Positions 7,308 to 13,490 of a stretch of DNA of 15,357 nucleotides are shown here, in pieces (within the stretch, counting starts at the first letter, position 1; each line of letters begins with the position of its first letter). The notes beneath the pieces were generated by a model. The model had not been told where the DNA came from. It made no database searches and saw nothing but the letters and a program-made list of their open reading frames with translations. The position numbers and the translations under genes were made by a program. The DNA is from Candidatus Poseidoniales archaeon (lineage in GTDB: Archaea; Thermoplasmatota; Poseidoniia; Poseidoniales; Thalassarchaeaceae): positions 1 through 15,357 of the forward strand of contig JAPKEY010000018.1 of NCBI GenBank assembly GCA_028821815.1, read 5' to 3'.

Positions 7308-9143
7308 ATGCCCGTCCAAATTATCGATGATGATGCGCTGTTGGTCAGCAAATTCAAACGACTTTCAGCGACCAGCCTCATTCAATATCGGGCCTGCCCA
7401 CGTTCTTGGTACCATCAACGAATCGAGTTTCTTCGTGGCCCCCAAGTCCCTGCAATGATGCGAGGCCACATCGTTGAGAATACAGTCTGCAGAATTCTTC
7501 GAGAATGCCCGGTTTTGGTATCTGGTGATGCAGATTGGCAGATTCTCGAAACACCACTGGATGCTGATAAACGCCCAGATCGATACAACCCTGATCGGTA
7601 CAAAGCACCGGAAATTGAAGCAATCGATGGAATTGATGATTTGAATTCTCTTCGCGCGTGGGCGCGTGCGCGAGCCAAAATCCATTTGCCAAAGGTAAGA
7701 GAAAACCATGTGGCTGATTTTGAAGACCATCCGATGTCGATTGGGAGTGAAGATGATTTCGATGATGACCTGATGTTATCGATGGTCAATACCACGCTGG
7801 ATTTTCATCTAGAAGAAGTTCGACGCTGTCTTACAGAAAATGGGGGCCCAAATCTAGCTCAATTTCGAATCGGTGACCGGCCAGAATGGCCTGCACCCGA
7901 TGGATATCCTCACAATTGGTCACAACCGCATCCTTCCGCCACCAAAGGGGATTGTACCCTGATGGAAGCATGGGAAATCGCCCGACCATGGTTTGTCGAC
8001 CCTGATGCAGGTACATTCAGTCTAGGGTCAATCCACCCTGAGCATTGGTTTGCAGGAGAGTACGATTTTGTCTACGATTGGGATGGATGCATCTCTATTG
8101 TGGATCTCAAAGCGGCGATGGGTAACAATGACCGTTCAGCCGGATATGTGTTACAACTCGAAATCTATGCATGGCTATGGTGGGAGACACACGGTCGAAC
8201 ATCTCGGGTTGAAAACCTGCGATTGTGGTATGCGGGTGCGTCAACGGTCAAAACAATCCCAGCACCTGATAAAACTCGCTTACTTGAACTGGAGGCTCAA
8301 CTTCGAACGACCTATGAGGAATTATTCCTTAATCGTAGCACCAATATCGATGATTATCCCCCTGAACCATCTCCGATGCAGCAATTCAAAGCAGGTGGAA
8401 TTCACATCGGTGTCGATGATAATCCATTGGCCAGGTGCCAGTTTTGTGATCATCGAAGCATCTGTCCAAACGGGGACAATCGCGAGGATTTACCTGCGAT
8501 GAAAAGCCTCCAACATGCAGGACGGAATTGGCCAATTACTGCAGCTACTGATTTGGAAACCCGAATCGACATTTGTGGTGAAGTGACTGGATTATTGTCA
8601 CCACAAAGTGATGCTGATGGAAATATTCAGATCAAGTTCAATCTACAACAAGGAGTCGATCGTATTGAAGTGAAAAACTGCTTTTTCCCAAAACCAAAAC
8701 GAATCACTCGACGGATTGCCAATGGTGCTCATGTTCGAATCAAAGGGGGGAGACCCACTGAATGGAACCTGAATCCTAGTGTTGAACTAGATGATCAGTC
8801 AGAAATTGAAATCATTGATCCAGAGGATGCTGATGGCGAAAGCATTGTCGGTTTGGTCACAGCGGGTAGTGTGGTTGGACGTGTGATGACGATTCGAGAT
8901 ACAACTTGGCAGAAGAATCGGCGTGGTAATGGTAAACCAAAATGGAGGTTGACGATTCAGGATGCAACTGGTGCAATTAGCATCGTCGCCTATGCTTTTG
9001 CGATGCCGCCGAGTGCAAGATCGGTCCGACCTGGTGATGACATTGCCATTCTAAATGGCGTGTATTCAAAATTCTTTGATCAACCAGAAATCAAATTCCA
9101 GAAAAATACGCGACTTGCGATTCTCAAACGGCGTGAGGATTAA
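7308..9143 (+). CDS. Cas4/Dna2-type Fe-S PD-(D/E)XK nuclease fused to OB-fold region (paralogue B)
   Basis: Second copy of the same architecture, 611 aa from ATG 7308, preceded by GGGAAGG at 7297-7303; an in-frame TTG at 7254 overlapping the upstream stop is less likely because both paralogues begin MPV. Motifs: LSATSLIQYRACPRSWY with C30; RGHIVEN (52-58); EAWEIARPW; E251-Y-D253 and V-D266-L-K268; C377-x2-C380-x5-C386. The distance between the two catalytic Asp is 13 in both paralogues, and all four cluster cysteines are kept in both, so both should be catalytic. The C-terminal region (about 410-611) appears to hold OB folds; the last (VVGRVMTIRDTTW...WRLTIQDATG...VRPGDDIAI...PEIKF) follows the RPA OB pattern closely. 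Outside the motifs the two proteins are quite diverged, so the duplication is old. Its stop overlaps, in a shared TTAA, the stop of the convergent GG-tailed gene. Confidence 0.85.
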   Translation: MPVQIIDDDALLVSKFKRLSATSLIQYRACPRSWYHQRIEFLRGPQVPAMMRGHIVENTVCRILRECPVLVSGDADWQILETPLDADKRPDRYNPDRYKAPEIEAIDGIDDLNSLRAWARARAKIHLPKVRENHVADFEDHPMSIGSEDDFDDDLMLSMVNTTLDFHLEEVRRCLTENGGPNLAQFRIGDRPEWPAPDGYPHNWSQPHPSATKGDCTLMEAWEIARPWFVDPDAGTFSLGSIHPEHWFAGEYDFVYDWDGCISIVDLKAAMGNNDRSAGYVLQLEIYAWLWWETHGRTSRVENLRLWYAGASTVKTIPAPDKTRLLELEAQLRTTYEELFLNRSTNIDDYPPEPSPMQQFKAGGIHIGVDDNPLARCQFCDHRSICPNGDNREDLPAMKSLQHAGRNWPITAATDLETRIDICGEVTGLLSPQSDADGNIQIKFNLQQGVDRIEVKNCFFPKPKRITRRIANGAHVRIKGGRPTEWNLNPSVELDDQSEIEIIDPEDADGESIVGLVTAGSVVGRVMTIRDTTWQKNRRGNGKPKWRLTIQDATGAISIVAYAFAMPPSARSVRPGDDIAILNGVYSKFFDQPEIKFQKNTRLAILKRRED

Positions 9144-9340
9144 CCACCACTGGATACGATAATTAATTCAATCTCGATATCACCATTGATGGTTGAAGTA
9201 TGAGGCACGATTTGTTCATTCACAATAGTGAGGACAGTTGACGGCGGAATCTCCATTTTCTCTAGGACGGCGGCTATGCTAATCGGTTCATCAAACACCA
9301 TCGAATTTCGCTCACCTTCGTGGGTTACTCCAACCTCCAT
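9140..9340 (-). CDS. ThiS/MoaD/SAMP-like beta-grasp protein with C-terminal Gly-Gly
   Basis: Small ubiquitin-fold protein (66 aa from ATG 9340) of the kind adenylated by an E1-like enzyme at its C-terminal Gly-Gly and used as a sulfur carrier or, in archaea, as a protein modifier (SAMP). It shows the family pattern: beta strand MEVGVTHEG, helix ISIAAVLEKMEI, PPSTVLTIVNEQIVP, then GDIEIELIIVSSGG at the end. The frame is open to 9433, but that longer form would run through the tRNA-Ser gene, so the ATG at 9340 is preferred. It begins 34 bases after the tRNA 3' end on the same strand, with no obvious Shine-Dalgarno. ThiS (thiamine), MoaD (molybdopterin) and SAMP2/Urm1-type tRNA thiolation cannot be separated by sequence alone; no partner E1 is in view. 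Convergent with nuclease B, overlapping it by four bases. Confidence 0.8.
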   Translation of the reverse strand: MEVGVTHEGERNSMVFDEPISIAAVLEKMEIPPSTVLTIVNEQIVPHTSTINGDIEIELIIVSSGG

Positions 9341-9374
9341 GCACTTGGCTGAGGTATCCACCTGAAGAGGTTGA

Positions 9375-9460
9375 TGGCGCCGAGAGAGAGATTTGAACTC
9401 TCGCGTCACGAGGACAGTGGATTTCGAATCCACCGCGATACCGGGCTATGCGATCTCGGC
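9375..9460 (-). tRNA. tRNA-Ser(CGA), CCA encoded
   Basis: On the minus strand GCCGAGA at the 5' end pairs fully with TCTCGGC; then come discriminator G and an encoded CCA (9375-9377). The anticodon stem GTGGA/TCCAC encloses loop TTCGAAA, giving anticodon CGA (9424-9426), which reads UCG. The T arm is GAGAG-TTCAAAT-CTCTC. The variable arm is long with a GTC/GAC stem, as expected for class II tRNA-Ser. The D stem is short (clear pairs only at G10-C25 and C11-G24). No intron is seen. It lies 43 bases after the PAC2 gene on the same strand; CTTATG around 9488 is a weak TATA candidate. Confidence 0.95.
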
Positions 9461-9503
9461 TGTGGCCCTTCGACCCTCACTTTTGACATAAGCCTGACGA
9501 GTC

Positions 9504-10256
9504 TCAAGCGTAGAAGCCTGAGTCTGAATCCTCATCGGACAAATCAATCCCTGCGATTTCTTTGCCTTCCATCATCGAAAGCAGGCGAGCTGCAGTTTCC
9601 CGAGTGTTGTCAATGGGTAAATCGATATCTAGACCGAAATCCACACTAATTCGTTGGGATAATCGATCAGCGGTTACCACATCGATACTGGTACCAATCG
9701 TTTCGGCTGAGTAAGCAGCACTGGAAACTCCATGAAAAGGGGAAAGGGACACGAGTAGACCGGCCAAACCAAGCATTCCACCGGATGGTTGTTCGGTACT
9801 AACAGAAATTCCGCGCTCATTCAATGAGTTTTGGACATCCTTCGATGAACAGGTTAGGTGAATGTGCTCCTCACCCGGTTTGGCACTGAGGCCGGCGAGT
9901 ACAATGACCAATGGCGTTTTGGAATTTTCTGCGAGTTGAAGGATAGCCTCAGCCATCTCATGTTGCCCCCTAGGCGTCATCGGTTGGCCATTTCCTGTAA
10001 TTGTAATCACAGCATCCCCATTGTCCAATGGCACAGAGTGAATCGAAAGGTGCGGTGGAACCAATAAGCCACCCTCCAGAATAGAATGAGGTGGTAAATC
10101 TGGATGGATGATACGTGCAATCATCGAAGATTCATGCTGCTCGTTTAGAGTGTCAATCACCAATTTTCCAACATTCCCTACACCGGGGACCGCTACGATC
10201 ATCAACTTGTGTTCAGGAAGGCAATTGTCTCCCGTCCAATGAATCGTAGTACTCAT
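9504..10256 (-). CDS. PAC2-family protein (proteasome assembly chaperone 2-like)
   Basis: 250-aa soluble protein of the archaeal PAC2 family, relatives of eukaryotic proteasome assembly chaperone PAC2; the archaeal biochemical role is not well established. Visible features are the early strand-loop LMIVAVPGVGNVGKLVIDTL, the segment ARIIHPDLPPHSILEGG, a central PLVIVLAGLSAKPGE strand, and the Gly-rich GGMLGLAGLLVSLS segment, all in the usual order, followed by an acidic tail (DLSDEDSDSG). The ATG overlaps the Nop10 stop by four bases (ATGA), so the two are probably translationally coupled. This position after Nop10 is seen in other archaea. No membrane segment or signal peptide. Confidence 0.85.
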   Translation of the reverse strand: MSTTIHWTGDNCLPEHKLMIVAVPGVGNVGKLVIDTLNEQHESSMIARIIHPDLPPHSILEGGLLVPPHLSIHSVPLDNGDAVITITGNGQPMTPRGQHEMAEAILQLAENSKTPLVIVLAGLSAKPGEEHIHLTCSSKDVQNSLNERGISVSTEQPSGGMLGLAGLLVSLSPFHGVSSAAYSAETIGTSIDVVTADRLSQRISVDFGLDIDLPIDNTRETAARLLSMMEGKEIAGIDLSDEDSDSGFYA

Positions 10257-10462
10257 TCCTCCTCATCCTCCGCAGAAGGGAGGGATGATGCCCACTCTTT
10301 GGATTCAACCTGCTTGAGTTTGCGGCGGAGATCTGCGCGTGCATCTTCTGGGGAAAATCGCATGGGTCCAGCAGCTTGCGCTTGACCCCCACATTCACCA
10401 CAAGTTTCGGAAAGTCCATACGCACTACAAACGGTGCATTTCTGCAAACGAGTCCGAGCCAT
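10253..10462 (-). CDS. H/ACA ribonucleoprotein component Nop10
   Basis: Small subunit of the archaeal H/ACA guide-RNA pseudouridine synthase complex with Cbf5, Gar1 and L7Ae; it stabilises Cbf5. The protein is 69 aa with a zinc ribbon C9-x2-C12-x8-C21-x2-C24, then the conserved GPMRFSPEDARADLRRKLK segment (family pattern P-P-R-F-S-P-E-D), and an acidic tail DEEE that is slightly longer than in most archaeal Nop10. The start at 10462 fits the family N-terminus; a GAGGG lies roughly ten bases upstream. It sits 50 bases after aIF2alpha and overlaps PAC2 by four bases. Confidence 0.95.
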   Translation of the reverse strand: MARTRLQKCTVCSAYGLSETCGECGGQAQAAGPMRFSPEDARADLRRKLKQVESKEWASSLPSAEDEEE

Positions 10463-10512
10463 GCATCATGCCCTCATGGTGCGGCCTTTGAACCTCTCTC
10501 TTTGAGAGTGGC

Positions 10513-11301
10513 TTATCGGCGTGAGATTTCGACTACACCAATGTCATCACTGATGGTTTCGGATATGGCCGTTTCAACAAGTTCCCAGTGAGATTCTGCA
10601 ATTTCCCAATCGGGAGCTTTGAGTTCAATACGATATTCAGGGGCCCCATCATAGTAAGTTCCAATTTCTACTTCAGCAGATTCAGATGAACACTTTTCGA
10701 CAGCAGTTAGGGCCTTTCGAATAACTTCAATACCCTCACTACCATGAATTTGAATATTTGCGATGGCGATAATGTTGACAAACTCCGGGATGATATTCTC
10801 AATCGCGGTTTCGATGAATAGAGATGTCCAGTCACCTTCGAATCCTTCATTGGAAAGCGCATTGTTTTCGATAGCAGTTTCCTCAAATGCGGTATACAAA
10901 CTGCCAAATGTGTCTACCAATTCAGTACTCATTTGACTAATTTTAGCATCATCCCAGCCTGAGCGTTCCCCAACAATACGCAATAGTTGCCCCGCACGTT
11001 GCTTATTCTTCCATCGCTGTAGGGTGTCTCTACGACGTTCTTCACTGACAGATTTGATGCTAAGTTCTACACTTTTCTTGTCCTTGCGGACCTTCAATGC
11101 CTTGGCAACTACTCGTTGCCCTTCCCGAACAAGCGAACGAATATTCTTGACCCAGCCTGATGCAACCTCACCAATGAAAATGAAACCCTCTCTGCCAGGA
11201 TACCCATCTAAATCGACGTATACACCGTTCTGTTTCACGGTTGTAATCGTACATACAAGGAATTCGCCGTGTTCCGGCCAACCGCCCGATTCTTCCGCCA
11301 T
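10513..11301 (-). CDS. Translation initiation factor aIF2, alpha subunit
   Basis: Alpha subunit of the heterotrimeric factor that brings initiator Met-tRNA to the ribosome. S1-type OB domain at about residues 8-85 (GEFLVCTITTVKQNGVYV, GREGFIFIGEVA, DKKSVELSIKSV), central helical domain (about 90-175, RWKNKQRAGQLL), and C-terminal alpha-beta domain (IQIHGSEGIEVIRKAL, EYRIELKAPDWEIAE). I prefer ATG 11301 (262 aa, MAEESGGWPEHGE; family proteins begin with E/W-P-E-x-G-E) with GGGG about five bases upstream. A GTG at 11322, overlapping the eS27 stop as GTGA, is an in-frame alternative that adds seven residues. Third gene of the eL42-eS27-aIF2alpha-Nop10-PAC2 cluster. Confidence 0.95.
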   Translation of the reverse strand: MAEESGGWPEHGEFLVCTITTVKQNGVYVDLDGYPGREGFIFIGEVASGWVKNIRSLVREGQRVVAKALKVRKDKKSVELSIKSVSEERRRDTLQRWKNKQRAGQLLRIVGERSGWDDAKISQMSTELVDTFGSLYTAFEETAIENNALSNEGFEGDWTSLFIETAIENIIPEFVNIIAIANIQIHGSEGIEVIRKALTAVEKCSSESAEVEIGTYYDGAPEYRIELKAPDWEIAESHWELVETAISETISDDIGVVEISRR

Positions 11302-11318
11302 TTCCCCTTGACCCCCGT

Positions 11319-11492
11319 TCACTCGAGGATCTCAGCGACGGTTGCGCCCGTTAATTGCGCCTTACCACCCGCAGGGCGGGCGAGAACGGACCCACATACA
11401 CCGCAGTTGATGACGGTCGTGGCTCGTTCGAAGATAATCTGCTCATTACCGCAATCACGGCAGTGAACACGAAGGAAGTTACTGGTTGTCAT
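11319..11492 (-). CDS. rps27e: Small ribosomal subunit protein eS27
   Basis: Archaeal/eukaryotic zinc-binding protein of the 30S subunit. From ATG 11492 it is 57 aa: FLRVHC11RDC14GNEQ...C30GVC33GSVLARPAGGKA, a complete C-x2-C-x15-C-x2-C ribbon as in the family. AGGTGA lies five bases before this ATG, which decides it over an in-frame GTG at 11501. It starts 15 bases after the eL42 stop and its own stop touches the alternative GTG start of aIF2alpha, so the genes are very probably one operon. Confidence 0.97.
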   Translation of the reverse strand: MTTSNFLRVHCRDCGNEQIIFERATTVINCGVCGSVLARPAGGKAQLTGATVAEILE

Positions 11493-11507
11493 TTCTTTCA
11501 CCTAAAA

Positions 11508-11792
11508 TCACTTATCGACGAGTTCGAATTTCTTCGCTCGCTTGCATGGGGGAGTGTGTGCCTTTCCAGTTTCAGTGCATCGGTAGAGAATGTTGACGCG
11601 CTTGGTTGGCTTTTCACGGCCTTCCGGTTTTGGACGAGGGAAACCGCGGTAGCCAGCTGTAACTCGACGGAATCGACGCTGACCCCACTTCAATTCACTC
11701 GCACGTCGCTTCTTGACACGCTCAATGGTGTGCATGGTGTGACGTCCAGCCTTAGGACTGTAGCGTTTGACCTGTCGTGGCATCTTGACCAT
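11508..11792 (-). CDS. rpl44e: Large ribosomal subunit protein eL42 (L44e) lacking its zinc cysteines
   Basis: 50S protein near the E site that contacts the tRNA CCA end. It is 94 aa, normal length, with family blocks KRYSPKAGRHT, ELKWGQRRFRRVTAGYRGFPRPKP and REKPTKRVNILYRCTETGKAHT. The start at 11792 is supported by GGTGAGGAGG seven bases upstream. Odd: archaeal and eukaryotic homologues usually bind zinc through Y-C-x2-C-x-K-H-T and Y-R-C-x2-C-G-K-A-H. Here the four positions are S12, A15, C72 and T75, so three of four ligands are gone; one extra Cys (C83) occurs further on. First gene of the minus-strand translation operon, with a TATA element at 11841-11846. Confidence 0.97.
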   Translation of the reverse strand: MVKMPRQVKRYSPKAGRHTMHTIERVKKRRASELKWGQRRFRRVTAGYRGFPRPKPEGREKPTKRVNILYRCTETGKAHTPPCKRAKKFELVDK

Positions 11793-11840
11793 TGTTGAGC
11801 CTCCTCACCGTGTGGGTGCGAGCCTGCGACCATCGGCCCG

Positions 11841-11852
11841 TATATGAGGGTT
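11841..11852 (-). promoter_or_regulatory. BRE/TATA element of the eL42 operon
   Basis: On the minus strand the sequence is AACCCTCATATA, with the ATATA portion about 50 bases before the eL42 ATG; a start about 25 bases downstream would give a leader of about 25 bases carrying the strong GGTGAGGAGG. The same element, AACCCTGATATA, precedes eL37 at 13235-13246, which strengthens both calls. The rest of the 145-base divergent gap holds only a weak AT-rich patch (TTTGAAAA, 11868-11875) that could serve the plus-strand membrane gene. Confidence 0.55.
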
Positions 11853-11937
11853 GTCGCGCTCGAGGGGTTTGAAAATCGTGCGACTGCGTGGCAAAGTCTG
11901 TCAACCTTGATGAACCTTAACGAAGAGCGCCATATCG

Positions 11938-12744
11938 ATGTGGAGCGCAACAGACCCTAGGTTTGGCTTCTGGCTACCACTGGCATTGCTTTGTCTGGCA
12001 ACTGGATTTTGGTTGACAGATCGAAAAGATTCCCGCAAACGTCTTGCAAGTGTGACCTTGTTTGCATCTTTGGCACTAATCGTATTTTTTGGGGCCAATA
12101 CACGGGGTGGTGACACATCTGAAACCGCATTGCTCGCCGTGCTCCTCCACATGCTTGGTCCAGTCGCATTGATGGCGATTGGATCCTTGATTGCAACATT
12201 CTCTGGCCCAACCCCTGTAGGTCCATTGCCACGTGGATTGCGACCACTCGGATTTTCCATGGCAATCGGTGGTTTGATTTGGATCGGGTTGATGTTGATT
12301 GAAGAACCTCCAGATGCAATTGCAAATGGAATTGGCGAAACAATTTGGGGTGCTTGGGTTGAGGTATTCCTCAGCATTTTGATTCTGGTTGCGACATTGG
12401 CAGGGGCATTCTGTATCATGATGGGAGATGAACGCCACAAAGAGGCATTTACTCTAACCATTTTGACTATTTCTGCTGGGCTTATGTTCTTCGAGATTAT
12501 GCACAATGGTTCAGATGGTTTGGAGGCAACAGGATGGTATCAAATCCATTGGCAACAGATGGTTTTTCTCATCGGTGGATTACTCGGTATTATTTTGGCT
12601 TTCATTGCTTTCATTGCGCTGGTCTATATGGCTGAAAGGCGCGCACCAGACCCAGATGTAGTCGCACCATTGACTGAGGAAGAAAAATCTGTAGTTGATG
12701 CGGTTCTTCGATTGAATCTCGAACTTGAGGAGGTCGAAGAATGA
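11938..12744 (+). CDS. Unknown polytopic membrane protein, about seven TM segments
   Basis: 268 aa. Hydrophobic segments at roughly residues 10-27, 36-53, 63-86, 103-121, 138-160, 168-187 and 206-231 predict seven membrane helices, followed by a short cytosolic tail that is strongly acidic (LTEEEKSVVD...LELEEVEE). No cleavable signal peptide; the protein starts almost directly in a helix. No retinal-binding Lys pattern like that of rhodopsins is seen in the last helix, and no transporter motif is recognised. The Shine-Dalgarno is weak (GAAGAG about 13 bases upstream). The stop overlaps the next gene by four bases (ATGA), so the pair is coupled and may form a complex. I do not recognise the family. 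Confidence 0.8.
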   Translation: MWSATDPRFGFWLPLALLCLATGFWLTDRKDSRKRLASVTLFASLALIVFFGANTRGGDTSETALLAVLLHMLGPVALMAIGSLIATFSGPTPVGPLPRGLRPLGFSMAIGGLIWIGLMLIEEPPDAIANGIGETIWGAWVEVFLSILILVATLAGAFCIMMGDERHKEAFTLTILTISAGLMFFEIMHNGSDGLEATGWYQIHWQQMVFLIGGLLGIILAFIAFIALVYMAERRAPDPDVVAPLTEEEKSVVDAVLRLNLELEEVEE

Positions 12745-13208
12745 GTGAAAAAAAAGATGCATGGTGGGGGCCAATAGCCCTACTAATGCTCCTCATCGCT
12801 TTCAGCATGAACCTGTTCGTGTGGCAACTTTCAGGTGGTGTGGAATTTTCATCGATTATTGATCGTATGGTTACCGGATTCAGTTTGGCCTTTGGCATCA
12901 CAAGTTTTGCCTTATTGTTTGTCAGTTTGGGTGCTGTCCACAAGCATATGCGTTGGCAAGAGCAGATTCTAGGATTATTCGGATGTGCCTATCTAGGAAT
13001 CAAATGCTATGGGTGGGTTGGAAATGGATTTGATTCGATAAGTGAAGACGCTGTAATTCTGTTGGCGGGTTTGACGGCCATGCTAGCAGCTGTGGGGCTG
13101 GTATTCGGGCTTCTACTCGCCCTGGTCACCGGTAGAGAACACATCCCAGACCTCCTATTGGAGATGGATTCAACCGATGGCGACGTGGCGGTTGAACTAG
13201 AGGACTGA
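12741..13208 (+). CDS. Unknown membrane protein, about four TM segments, coupled to upstream gene
   Basis: 155 aa with hydrophobic segments at about residues 9-28, 44-68, 77-95 and 104-130 and a short acidic C-terminal tail (LLEMDSTDGDVAVELED). GGAGG sits inside the 3' end of the previous gene, about eight bases before the ATG, and the four-base ATGA overlap indicates translational coupling. Both partners are helix bundles with acidic tails, suggesting a two-subunit membrane complex; this is inference. No known motif. Confidence 0.8.
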   Translation: MSEKKDAWWGPIALLMLLIAFSMNLFVWQLSGGVEFSSIIDRMVTGFSLAFGITSFALLFVSLGAVHKHMRWQEQILGLFGCAYLGIKCYGWVGNGFDSISEDAVILLAGLTAMLAAVGLVFGLLLALVTGREHIPDLLLEMDSTDGDVAVELED

Positions 13209-13215
13209 ATCTTAT

Positions 13216-13228
13216 CGCCCGTAGGGCG
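13216..13228 (+). terminator. Short perfect hairpin after the membrane-protein pair
   Basis: CGCCC and GGGCG pair around a GTA loop, seven bases after the stop of the second membrane gene. No T-tract follows. It resembles the hairpins at 2273-2289 and 3633-3651 in being a short, perfect GC-rich stem with a three-base loop close behind a gene end. Confidence 0.3.
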
Positions 13229-13234
13229 TGCGGT

Positions 13235-13246
13235 AACCCTGATATA
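13235..13246 (+). promoter_or_regulatory. BRE/TATA element of eL37
   Basis: AACCCTGATATA matches the eL42 promoter element at 11 of 12 positions. The TATA portion ends 35 bases before the ATG at 13282, so transcription would begin about 10-12 bases before the start codon, close to the GAGGTGAT ribosome binding site (13271-13278). ACCCT and AGGGT (13236-13240 and 13250-13254) form an inverted repeat around the TATA core. Confidence 0.55.
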
Positions 13247-13281
13247 GAGAGGGTCAGTCGCCGGCTCGCTGAGGTGATGAG

Positions 13282-13467
13282 ATGAGCAAGGGTACTCCAA
13301 GCATGGGCAAGCGCCAGAAGTCCACGCATATTCGATGCCGACGCTGTGGTCGCCACAGTTACCACAAGCAAAAGCGCCAATGCGCATCCTGTGGATACAA
13401 TGTCACCGCAACCATGCGAGGATATCGCTGGAACAAGCGAAACCGAAGTATGTACCAAAAGAAGTAA
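13282..13467 (+). CDS. rpl37e: Large ribosomal subunit protein eL37
   Basis: 61-aa basic 50S protein that binds 23S rRNA. Family start MSKGTPSMGKRQKSTHIRC is present, with a zinc finger C19-x2-C22-x11-C34-x2-C37 that is intact, unlike eL42. The C-terminus GYRWNKRNRSMYQKK is typical. GAGGTGAT (13271-13278) precedes the ATG by three bases. In many archaea this gene sits beside an Sm-like protein gene; here it stands alone between membrane genes and purF, with its own promoter. Confidence 0.97.
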   Translation: MSKGTPSMGKRQKSTHIRCRRCGRHSYHKQKRQCASCGYNVTATMRGYRWNKRNRSMYQKK

Positions 13468-13490
13468 TCACCAAATCGGTGGATCCAAAA

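Noticed and set aside
5479..9143. CRISPR-Cas adaptation module because of Cas4-like nucleases
   Set aside because: No cas1, cas2, effector gene or repeat-spacer array is in the window, and the OB-fold fusion differs from adaptation Cas4.
9341..9433. Longer start of the GG-tailed protein at 9433
   Set aside because: It would translate through the 3' half of tRNA-Ser; the 66-aa form from 9340 has exactly the ThiS/MoaD length.
11938..12744. Rhodopsin, because of seven predicted helices in a marine archaeon
   Set aside because: No Lys retinal-attachment motif in the last helix and no proton acceptor/donor pattern in the third.
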